DNA of 5,495 nt from Oscillospiraceae bacterium (GTDB lineage: Bacteria > Bacillota > Clostridia > Oscillospirales > Oscillospiraceae): the NCBI GenBank assembly GCA_016297855.1, contig JAEDFW010000114.1, forward strand, positions 1-5,495, given 5' to 3'. Shown here piece by piece: positions 1-4,528 of this stretch. The position numbers and the translations under genes are program-made. Position 1 is the stretch's first letter. Each line of letters begins with the position of its first letter. Under the pieces are notes generated by a model. The model saw nothing but the letters and a program-made list of their open reading frames with translations, did no database searches and was not told where the DNA came from.

Positions 1-185
1 GCTTCAACTGCCTCAAGCGCGCCAACATCAACACCGTCGAGGATCTGATTTCCAGAACCGGCGAAGATATGATGAAGGTCCGCAATATGGGCAGAAAGTC
101 GCTCGAGGAAGTTCAGAACAAGCTCGCCATGATGGGCCTGTCTCTGGCCAGTGACGATTCCACCAATTCCAATAACAACAATTAA
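1..185 (+). CDS. rpoA: RNA polymerase alpha subunit, C-terminal domain (5'-truncated)
   Basis: This is the 3' end of the gene for the RNA polymerase alpha subunit; it enters from the left edge, with whole codons from base 3 and a TAA at 183-185. About 60 residues remain, all from the alpha C-terminal domain, which contacts UP-element DNA and activators. The visible part starts FNCLKRANINTVEDL, followed by the helix-hairpin-helix-like segment MKVRNMGRKSLEEV. These match the E. coli alphaCTD DNA-contact region: Asn268 and Cys269 in NCLK, and Gly296, Lys298, Ser299 and Glu302 in the second block. The protein ends in a low-complexity Asp/Ser/Asn tail (DDSTNSNNNN), a lineage-specific extension past the usual GLSL end. 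Only 33 bases separate it from rplQ, the usual Firmicute order at the end of the alpha operon. Identification is secure; the N-terminal part is outside the window. Confidence 0.96.
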   Translation, partial: FNCLKRANINTVEDLISRTGEDMMKVRNMGRKSLEEVQNKLAMMGLSLASDDSTNSNNNN

Positions 186-218
186 GCGATAACCTTTCAA
201 AGAAGGAGGTAAACACCC

Positions 219-560
219 ATGTTTGGTACCAGAAAGCTCGGCAGAACCAGCGACCAGAGAAAGGCGATGCTCCGGGCTATGACCACGTATCTGTTCGAGA
301 ACGGCAAGATCGAGACTACGTTCTACAGAGCGAAGGAAGTGCAGCCGGTTGCTGAGAAGATGATCACCCTCGGCAAGAAGAACACGCTCGCTTCTTACCG
401 CAAGGCTCTGGCGTATATCACCAAGGAAGATGTCGCCAAGAAGCTCTTCAGCGAGATCGCTCCGAAGTACGCCGACCGTAACGGCGGTTACACCCGCGTG
501 ACCCGTCTGGGCGCTCGCCGCGGCGATGCTGCTGAGATGGCCGTCATCGAGCTGGTTTAA
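219..560 (+). CDS. rplQ: 50S ribosomal protein L17 (bL17)
   Basis: Ribosomal protein L17 is a component of the large subunit near the peptide exit tunnel. The 113-residue product shows the family signature throughout: RKLGRTSDQRKAMLR near the N-terminus, then GKIETT, RAKEVQPVAEKMITLGK, and the C-terminal block YADRNGGYTRVTRLG followed by RRGDAAEMAVIELV. The length is normal. The N-terminus (MFGTRKLGRTS) is short and lacks the RHRKxGRKL form of proteobacterial L17. The ATG at 219 has an ideal GGAGG at 205-209, nine bases upstream. It follows rpoA directly and is cotranscribed with it, as is usual for the last gene of the alpha operon; the terminator after it marks the operon end. Confidence 0.98.
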   Translation: MFGTRKLGRTSDQRKAMLRAMTTYLFENGKIETTFYRAKEVQPVAEKMITLGKKNTLASYRKALAYITKEDVAKKLFSEIAPKYADRNGGYTRVTRLGARRGDAAEMAVIELV

Positions 561-571
561 GTTACAGTTTC

Positions 572-606
572 AAAAACGCCTTCGGCGAAAAGCCGAAGGC
601 GTTTTT
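572..606 (+). terminator. Intrinsic terminator of the rpoA-rplQ operon
   Basis: A perfect 15-bp stem pairs 572-586 with 592-606 around a GAAAA loop (587-591). The GC-rich core is CGCCTTCGGC, and the distal right arm is a run of five T (602-606) that doubles as the U-tract, with a matching A-run at 572-576. It begins 11 bases after the rplQ stop. The A-run lets it act on the opposite strand as well. Confidence 0.93.
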
Positions 607-619
607 ATAAGTAGGTAGT

Positions 620-664
620 AAAACGCGCTGTTTTGCGCAAACTAGCAAAACGGAGGTGCGTTTT
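620..664 (+). promoter_or_regulatory. Leader hairpin of spoVAC enclosing the Shine-Dalgarno sequence
   Basis: Seen in sequence: an outer stem pairs AAAACGC (620-626) with GCGTTTT (658-664), plus a possible G627-U657 wobble. After a bulge at 654-656, an inner 9-bp stem pairs 628-636 with 645-653 (core GTTTTGC against GCAAAAC) around an 8-base loop (637-644). The spoVAC Shine-Dalgarno GGAGGT (652-657) lies inside the structure and the ATG at 666 follows it directly. Inferred: a transcript containing the whole element, such as readthrough from rplQ, would have this site masked. The loop holds CAAACTA (638-644), one mismatch from the B. subtilis sigma-G/sigma-F type -10 CATACTA, but the -35 region 17 bases upstream (615-620) is a poor match. 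A transcript starting near 651 would lack the left arms. It could instead be a weak second terminator. Confidence 0.5.
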
Positions 665-665
665 T

Positions 666-1106
666 ATGATGACAAACAAGGAATATCAGGAGTATGTTGG
701 CTCGCTATCTGATAAATCACCGATCTGGAAGGATATGTTCAACGCTTTTTGGATCGGCGGGCTCATTTGCGTGCTGGGCCAGCTCATCCAGAATGGCTAC
801 AAGGCGCTGGATCTGGACAAGGACATGGCGGCCACCGCGACGTCTGTTACACTGGTGTTTATCAGTGCGGTTCTGACGGGGCTTAGCGTCTATGATGACA
901 TTGCAAAGCACGCGGGCGCGGGTACGCTCGTGCCCATCACGGGCTTTGCAAACTCGGTCGTCGCGCCGGCAATTGAATTCAAGGCGGAGGGCTTTGTGAC
1001 CGGCATGGCGGCTAAAATGTTCTCAATCGCAGGTCCGGTGATCGTCTACGGTACGGTGGCGAGCGTGATCTACGGTCTTGTCCTTGTGATCTTCAATCTG
1101 GCATAG
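666..1106 (+). CDS. spoVAC: Stage V sporulation protein AC (SpoVAC)
   Basis: This encodes a small integral membrane protein of the SpoVA channel, which in spore-formers moves Ca-dipicolinic acid across the spore inner membrane during spore maturation and germination. The 146-residue product matches SpoVAC rather than SpoVAE by length, by its soluble N-terminus of about 22 residues, and by the conserved segments FWIGGLICVLGQLIQNGY (28-45), HAGAGTLVPITGFANSV (82-98) and EFKAEGFVTGMAAKMF (104-119). Hydrophobic membrane segments lie at roughly 26-44, 56-76, 84-103 and 119-144. The ATG at 666 is preferred over an in-frame TTG at 633 because GGAGG ends nine bases before it and the extra 11 residues are not family-like. 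In B. subtilis the gene sits inside the spoVA operon; here neither spoVAD nor spoVAE follows. No hairpin terminator is evident after the TAG. Confidence 0.9.
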   Translation: MMTNKEYQEYVGSLSDKSPIWKDMFNAFWIGGLICVLGQLIQNGYKALDLDKDMAATATSVTLVFISAVLTGLSVYDDIAKHAGAGTLVPITGFANSVVAPAIEFKAEGFVTGMAAKMFSIAGPVIVYGTVASVIYGLVLVIFNLA

Positions 1107-1126
1107 CGTTTTTCTGTAATTCTTCC

Positions 1127-1155
1127 TTGACCGGCGGTAAAAGCGGCGGTATACT
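1127..1155 (+). promoter_or_regulatory. Sigma-A-type promoter for the PH-domain gene
   Basis: TTGACC at 1127-1132 and TATACT at 1150-1155 are separated by exactly 17 bases. Each box differs from the consensus at one position. The expected transcription start is near 1162, giving a leader of only about 15 bases before the ATG at 1177, with GGAGG (1165-1169) almost at the 5' end. The spacing to the gene and the quality of both boxes make this a convincing vegetative promoter. Confidence 0.8.
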
Positions 1156-1176
1156 GAGTAAAAAGGAGGAATGCAC

Positions 1177-1569
1177 ATGAAACTCGGTATTGAGACACTA
1201 TGGGAAGACCGGAAGCGCATCTTGGGTATGCCCATCAGCTTTACCAAGTACTATTTGTCAAAAGACCGCCTGTTTATGCAACACGGTTTTTTCAACATGC
1301 ATATGGAGGAGATTGTGCTTTACCGCGTCACAGATATCAGCTTGCGTGTCACGTTGTGGCAGCGGATCTTCGGTGTCGGCACAGTCCTGATCCATTCATC
1401 GGATAAGTCTACGCCGCATCTGGAGATCAAAAGCATCCGCGATCCTATGGTGGTAAAAGAACTCCTTCACAAAAATGTAGAGGAAATGAAGCAGCAGCGC
1501 GGCGTGCGCGTCAATGAATTTCTGGATGACGGGCCAAACGCCCACGATCCGTGCATGGATATCGTTTGA
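1177..1569 (+). CDS. Bacterial PH-domain protein (bPH2/DUF304, YdbS-like), soluble
   Basis: The 130-residue product contains one bacterial pleckstrin-homology-like domain of the bPH2 (DUF304) type at about residues 20-103. It has the typical beta-strand series YYLSKDRLFMQHGFF, then EEIVLYRVTDISLRVTLWQRIFGVGTVLI (44-72), a second SSDKSTPHLEI strand, and a closing helix IRDPMVVKELLHKNVEEM. The IPLYRI...LLQRLLGVGT pattern is the recognisable family hallmark. Unlike YdbS and YdbT it has no membrane segments, so it is a stand-alone, probably cytoplasmic domain with an acidic tail (EFLDDGPNAHD). The ATG at 1177 is chosen over the in-frame ATG at 1171 because GGAGG ends at 1169, leaving seven bases to 1177 but only one to 1171. 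It has its own promoter and is probably monocistronic. The specific function is unknown. Confidence 0.85.
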   Translation: MKLGIETLWEDRKRILGMPISFTKYYLSKDRLFMQHGFFNMHMEEIVLYRVTDISLRVTLWQRIFGVGTVLIHSSDKSTPHLEIKSIRDPMVVKELLHKNVEEMKQQRGVRVNEFLDDGPNAHDPCMDIV

Positions 1570-1571
1570 CA

Positions 1572-1611
1572 AACAAGTCCCTGTTTTGCAGCTGCAAAAC
1601 AGGGACTTGTT
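1572..1611. terminator. Perfect 40-bp palindrome between convergent genes, probable bidirectional terminator
   Basis: The 20-bp arms are exactly complementary, with the symmetry axis between 1591 and 1592 (centre GCAGCTGC). As RNA it would form an 18-bp stem with an AGCT tetraloop on either strand. It starts two bases after the PH-gene TGA and its last base is the first base of the opposing gene's stop codon, so it fills the whole convergent gap. The flanks lack a clean T-run (only short TT or TTTT within the arms), so it is not a classical intrinsic terminator. It could also be a member of a dispersed repeat family. Confidence 0.65.
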
Positions 1612-2024
1612 CAATCCATGTTGTTGATGAGGATATTGTCTGTCCCGTGCGCTTCGAATTCCGCAATGTAATCGTCCATGCGCGAGACCAGCTCATCGTA
1701 GTTCTCTTTGGACACCGGCTGGTAGTCCATGTCGCGCCGCGCAAGCTCTTCCGCGAGAATTTCATAGAAAACAGTGTCCTCGTAGTCCATGATGGCTTCG
1801 TGGATGCCGCCGTCGGAAAACGCGCGTGAGGGAACGTCCTCACCCTCCCACTTTTCAACAAGGCTCTTCATGCCTTCCGAGCGGCAGAGGCCAAACAGCT
1901 TGGACTCAACCTCGTCGTAGTCGGCAATACGGTCGTCGCCGCGGGTAGAGTTGAGAATCCAGTTGCCGATATAGACCATGTCCAGAAGTCTGCGGAATTC
2001 CTTTTTTGTCAATTCGATCTGCAT
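1611..2024 (-). CDS. Conserved-looking acidic protein of unknown function
   Basis: The 137-residue product is not one I can assign to a named family. It is soluble, with no signal peptide or membrane segment, strongly acidic and rich in Tyr. The N-terminal part, TKKEFRRLLDMVYIGNWILNS (6-26), looks like an amphipathic helix pair. It is followed by a charged middle (GDDRIADYDEVESKLFGL) and helices near 73-97 and 105-126 with DYEDTVFYEILAEELARRD and YDELVSRMDDYIAEFE. The overall pattern is reminiscent of small uncharacterised Clostridia proteins with a conserved VYIGNW motif; that is recollection, not a search result. The ATG at 2024 has GAGGAGG eight bases upstream on the minus strand; the in-frame ATG at 2045 has no such site and would place the start almost inside the -10 box. 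It converges on the PH-domain gene and diverges from ddl. Confidence 0.75.
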   Translation of the reverse strand: MQIELTKKEFRRLLDMVYIGNWILNSTRGDDRIADYDEVESKLFGLCRSEGMKSLVEKWEGEDVPSRAFSDGGIHEAIMDYEDTVFYEILAEELARRDMDYQPVSKENYDELVSRMDDYIAEFEAHGTDNILINNMD

Positions 2025-2047
2025 GACGCGAGCCTCCTCTCGCATTC

Positions 2048-2053
2048 ATTATA
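2048..2053 (-). promoter_or_regulatory. Candidate -10 box for the minus-strand gene
   Basis: The minus strand reads TATAAT here, 23 bases before the preferred ATG at 2024, preceded by TG two bases further upstream. At 17 bases the -35 position (2071-2076) reads TAGAAA, a poor match, so the assignment rests on the -10 box and its placement alone. Confidence 0.45.
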
Positions 2054-2126
2054 TACACTTTGCGCAAATATTTCTACTGTTAAAATCACAGTAATATGGA
2101 AAATTGTACTTGTGTTCTGCGGTGAT

Positions 2127-2155
2127 TTGACATATGATAGTAAAGCAATTATCCT
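2127..2155 (+). promoter_or_regulatory. Sigma-A-type promoter for ddl-DUF1934
   Basis: A perfect TTGACA (2127-2132) is followed after 17 bases by TATCCT (2150-2155), which keeps the important second A and last T. The predicted start near 2162 leaves a leader of about 37 bases to the TTG at 2199. The promoter lies inside the longer reading frame that opens at GTG 2112, which argues against that longer start. Confidence 0.7.
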
Positions 2156-2198
2156 GCCTGAATATTTAGCCGGAGCAGGTGAAAGGGAGATCATTCCA

Positions 2199-3263
2199 TT
2201 GAAAAAATTAAGCGTCTGTGTCCTTTTTGGCGGTGTTTCGCCGGAGCATGAGGTGTCGCTGCGTTCGGCAGAGTCTGTGCTCAACAATATCGACAAGGAG
2301 AAGTATAATGTTTTTCCCGTCGGCATCACAAAGGACGGCGATTGGATTTTGTTTGGCGGGACGGATTACAGCATGCTGCCTGCCGGAACGTGGCAGAACT
2401 GCGAGAACAACCGCCGCGCCACGATCTCGCCCGTGCATGGGCAGGGACTGCTCAGCTTTGAAAACGACTGCGTCGTGCGTGAGCGCATTGACGTGGTTTT
2501 TCCCGTGCTGCACGGCGAAAACGGCGAGGACGGCTCGATGCAGGGTTTGCTTCAGATTGCTGGCTTGCCGTATGTTGGGCCGCATGTTGCCGCGTCTGCC
2601 GCGTGTATGGATAAGACCATCACCAAGCTCATTGCCGACCATGCCGGCGTACGTCAGGCAGCTTGGCATCTTGTAACGCAGCGTGATTTTTCGCACAGTG
2701 AGGACGCGGTTCTCAGCGCAGTCGAGGCAAAGTTTGCCTATCCCGTATTTGTCAAGCCGGCGGGCACCGGTTCGTCGGTTGGCGTGTCAAAGGCAACTGA
2801 CCGGACATCGCTTCTTGAGGCGCTGCGTATTGCTTTGAGTTTTGATCGCAAGGTTCTGGTTGAGGAATTTATCGACGGTCAGGAGGTTGAGGTCGCGGTG
2901 CTGGGCAACGATAACCCGTTTGCTTCGGTCTGCGGCGAAATTGACTCCGGTGCCGAGTTCTATGACTATGAGGCCAAGTATATTTCCGACTGTGCCAGCT
3001 TGTATATTCCTGCGCGTTTGCCTGAGGATGTGGCTGAGTGCGTGCGCGAACAGGCTATCCGCGTCTATGAGGCGTTGGGCTGCCGCGGGCTTTCGCGCGT
3101 TGATTTCTTTGTAACGCACGAGGGGCAGGAGGTTGTATTCAATGAGATCAACACCATGCCGGGCTTTACCTCCATCTCCATGTACCCAAAGCTGTTTGAA
3201 GCCAGCGGCATTGCCTACAGTAAACTGATCGACAATCTGATCTCGCTGGCACTTGATGAATGA
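2199..3263 (+). CDS. ddl: D-alanine--D-alanine ligase
   Basis: This cytoplasmic ATP-grasp ligase joins two D-alanines to make the dipeptide end of the peptidoglycan precursor. From a TTG start the product is 354 residues, a normal length. Motifs in order: GGVSPEHEVSLRS (11-23, with Glu16 aligning to E. coli DdlB Glu15), HGENGEDG (105-112), MDK (137-139), the ATP-grasp loop KPAGTGSSVGVSK (186-198), VEEFIDGQEVEVAV (221-234), the omega-loop DYEAKY (256-261), RVDFF (300-304) and the metal-binding NEINTMPGFTS (315-325). Tyr261 occupies the DdlB Tyr216 position, which favours D-Ala over D-lactate as second substrate (D-lactate ligases have Phe there). A VanG/VanC-like D-Ala-D-Ser activity is not excluded, but no vanT, vanXY or regulator is nearby. 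The TTG has GGGAG (2185-2189) nine bases upstream; the GTG at 2112 adds 29 non-family residues. It overlaps the next gene by 4 bp. Confidence 0.93.
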   Translation: MKKLSVCVLFGGVSPEHEVSLRSAESVLNNIDKEKYNVFPVGITKDGDWILFGGTDYSMLPAGTWQNCENNRRATISPVHGQGLLSFENDCVVRERIDVVFPVLHGENGEDGSMQGLLQIAGLPYVGPHVAASAACMDKTITKLIADHAGVRQAAWHLVTQRDFSHSEDAVLSAVEAKFAYPVFVKPAGTGSSVGVSKATDRTSLLEALRIALSFDRKVLVEEFIDGQEVEVAVLGNDNPFASVCGEIDSGAEFYDYEAKYISDCASLYIPARLPEDVAECVREQAIRVYEALGCRGLSRVDFFVTHEGQEVVFNEINTMPGFTSISMYPKLFEASGIAYSKLIDNLISLALDE

Positions 3264-3694
3264 ATATGGTTATGCCTGCACTCATTTCTATCCGCGGTAC
3301 ACAGCGGCTGCCCGGCGAAGCGCCGGAGAGCATCGAACTTGTGACTGAGGGCTCATATTGCTATGAGCCGGGCTATGTTACGTTTTCCTATGTTGAAACG
3401 CAGATGACAGGGCTTGAGGGTGTGGTCACAACCTTTACGATCGAAGACGGAAGTACGGTCACGCTGCGCCGAACCGGCAAGGTCAATTCAACCATGTTTT
3501 TTTCCGTGGGGAGCCGGGATGATTCCCTCTATGACGCTGCCGGCGTTGGCGCGCTGCTTCTGGGCGTGGAAACGAAGACCATGAGCGTGCTGCTCAACGA
3601 AAACGGCGGGATTTTGGATCTGGAATACGTCATTGAGATAGAACACACGGTATGCGGTCTGAACGCATACCACATCGAGATTCGGACGTTGTAA
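3260..3694 (+). CDS. DUF1934 (YwiB-like) beta-barrel protein
   Basis: The 144-residue product matches the DUF1934 family, represented by B. subtilis YwiB and predicted to be a lipocalin-like beta-barrel of unknown function. Family landmarks are ISIRGTQ (9-15), the strand YVTFSYVET (39-47), TVTLRRTGKVNSTMFFSVGSRD as a broken pair of strands (66-87), SLYDAAGVGALLLGVETKTMSVLL (89-112) and a final LEYVIEIEHT. The protein is almost entirely beta-strand with no signal peptide. Its ATG overlaps the ddl stop as ATGA, and no good Shine-Dalgarno is visible, so translational coupling to ddl is likely. Alternative in-frame ATGs at 3266 and 3272 would remove only two or four residues. In Bacillus the homologue sits next to argS; here its partner is ddl, with a terminator immediately after. 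Confidence 0.87.
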   Translation: MNMVMPALISIRGTQRLPGEAPESIELVTEGSYCYEPGYVTFSYVETQMTGLEGVVTTFTIEDGSTVTLRRTGKVNSTMFFSVGSRDDSLYDAAGVGALLLGVETKTMSVLLNENGGILDLEYVIEIEHTVCGLNAYHIEIRTL

Positions 3695-3698
3695 TATA

Positions 3699-3727
3699 CC
3701 GCAGCAGCATGCGCTGCTGCGGTTTTT
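3699..3727 (+). terminator. Intrinsic terminator of ddl-DUF1934
   Basis: A perfect 10-bp stem CCGCAGCAGC (3699-3708) pairs with GCTGCTGCGG (3713-3722) around an ATGC loop and is followed by five T (3723-3727). It starts four bases after the TAA and ends one base before the -35 box of the next promoter. Confidence 0.93.
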
Positions 3728-3728
3728 A

Positions 3729-3757
3729 TTGCCAAAGCGTTCGTAATATGCTAAGAT
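3729..3757 (+). promoter_or_regulatory. Extended -10 promoter for the nucleoside phosphorylase unit
   Basis: TTGCCA (3729-3734) and TAAGAT (3752-3757) are 17 bases apart, and the -10 is preceded by TGC (3749-3751), an extended -10 element. The predicted start is near 3764, which leaves a leader of about 18 bases with GGGAGG (3768-3773) close to the 5' end. It abuts the preceding terminator, so the next two genes form a separate transcription unit. Confidence 0.72.
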
Positions 3758-3781
3758 GAAAGAAAACGGGAGGCGCTAATC

Positions 3782-4528
3782 ATGAAACAGCCGCATATTT
3801 GTTTGGATGCGTCCGTTGGCGCGCGCTATGCTATTTTGCCGGGCGATCCTGCTCGCGTTGGCCGCATTGCCGCTTTTTTTGACGATCCGCAGGAAATGGC
3901 TTACAACCGGGAGTTTCGCAGTGTACTTGGCAGTTATAAGGGCGTGAAAGTGCTGGCTATTTCGACCGGTATTGGAGGGTGCTCCGCCGGAATCGCGGTG
4001 GAGGAGCTGCACAACATTGGTGTCACCGCCGCCATCCGGATCGGTTCCTGCGGCGCGCTGCAGACTGGTATTGCGCTTGGAGAGCTGATTCTGGTCTCAG
4101 GTGCAGTGCGCGACGACGGCGCGTCAAAGGCATATGTGGACGCCATGTACCCTGCGGTGGCCGACACTGAGCTCCTTTATGCGTGCATGGAAAGTGCACG
4201 CGCGCTGGGAATCAAACACCGCGTCGGCATTGCGCACAGCCACGAGAGCTTCTATCATGATGAATCGGATGCAGAAAGCGCCTATTGGTCGCAGAAGGGC
4301 GTTTTGGGCGCGGACATGGAAACGGCCGCACTGTACACCATCGGCCGTCTGCGCGGCATGCAGGCCGCGTCGATCCTGAACAATGTCGTCGTCTACGGTG
4401 AGGATACGGCAGACGCCATCGGCGGCTATGTAGACGGCGAGGATTTGACTGCGCTCGGTGAGCGCAACGAGATCCTTACTGCGCTGGAGGCGTTCGTGCG
4501 TCTGGAGAAGGGGAGAACGACGCGATGA
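3782..4528 (+). CDS. Nucleoside phosphorylase, PNP/UDP family
   Basis: This 248-residue enzyme belongs to the PNP/UDP phosphorylase family, which splits nucleosides with phosphate into base and (deoxy)ribose 1-phosphate during salvage. Seen: the phosphate-binding GDPARV (21-26), STGIGGCSAGI (61-71), IRIGSCGAL (86-93) which lines the active site, and the ribose-binding GADMETAALY (176-185). The N-terminus (PHICLDA) and the short stretch between FYHDES and GADME resemble DeoD-type purine phosphorylases. The segment carrying the uracil-reading Gln166 and Arg168 of E. coli uridine phosphorylase is missing, and the DeoD catalytic SDH (Asp204) is also absent: the equivalent region reads NNVVVYGEDTADAI. 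The substrate is therefore left open; automatic annotation may call it uridine phosphorylase. ATG 3782 has GGGAGG eight bases upstream. It overlaps the next gene by 4 bp. Confidence 0.88.
   Translation: MKQPHICLDASVGARYAILPGDPARVGRIAAFFDDPQEMAYNREFRSVLGSYKGVKVLAISTGIGGCSAGIAVEELHNIGVTAAIRIGSCGALQTGIALGELILVSGAVRDDGASKAYVDAMYPAVADTELLYACMESARALGIKHRVGIAHSHESFYHDESDAESAYWSQKGVLGADMETAALYTIGRLRGMQAASILNNVVVYGEDTADAIGGYVDGEDLTALGERNEILTALEAFVRLEKGRTTR

Noticed and set aside
633..665. Upstream TTG start for spoVAC adding 11 residues
   Set aside because: No ribosome binding site precedes it, the added MRKLAKRRCVF is not SpoVAC-like, and the good GGAGG lies within this extension, positioned for the ATG at 666.
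1107..1126. Terminator after spoVAC
   Set aside because: There is a run of five T at 1109-1113 but no GC-rich inverted repeat directly before it.
1551..1829. Plus-strand frame running through the palindrome and antisense to the acidic-protein gene
   Set aside because: It overlaps the PH-gene end and the palindrome, lacks a Shine-Dalgarno, and the opposite strand has a better-supported gene.
2025..2198. Riboswitch or T-box in the ddl leader
   Set aside because: The predicted leader is only about 37 bases, and I see no T-box sequence, conserved aptamer or terminator hairpin in it.
2208..2696. Minus-strand open frame (162 codons) within ddl
   Set aside because: It is antisense to conserved Ddl motifs with no ribosome binding site or family match.
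2256..3250. Vancomycin-type (vanG/vanC) ligase cluster
   Set aside because: The omega-loop reads DYEAKY as in ordinary D-Ala-D-Ala ligases, and no vanT, vanXY, vanRS or other resistance partner is in the window.
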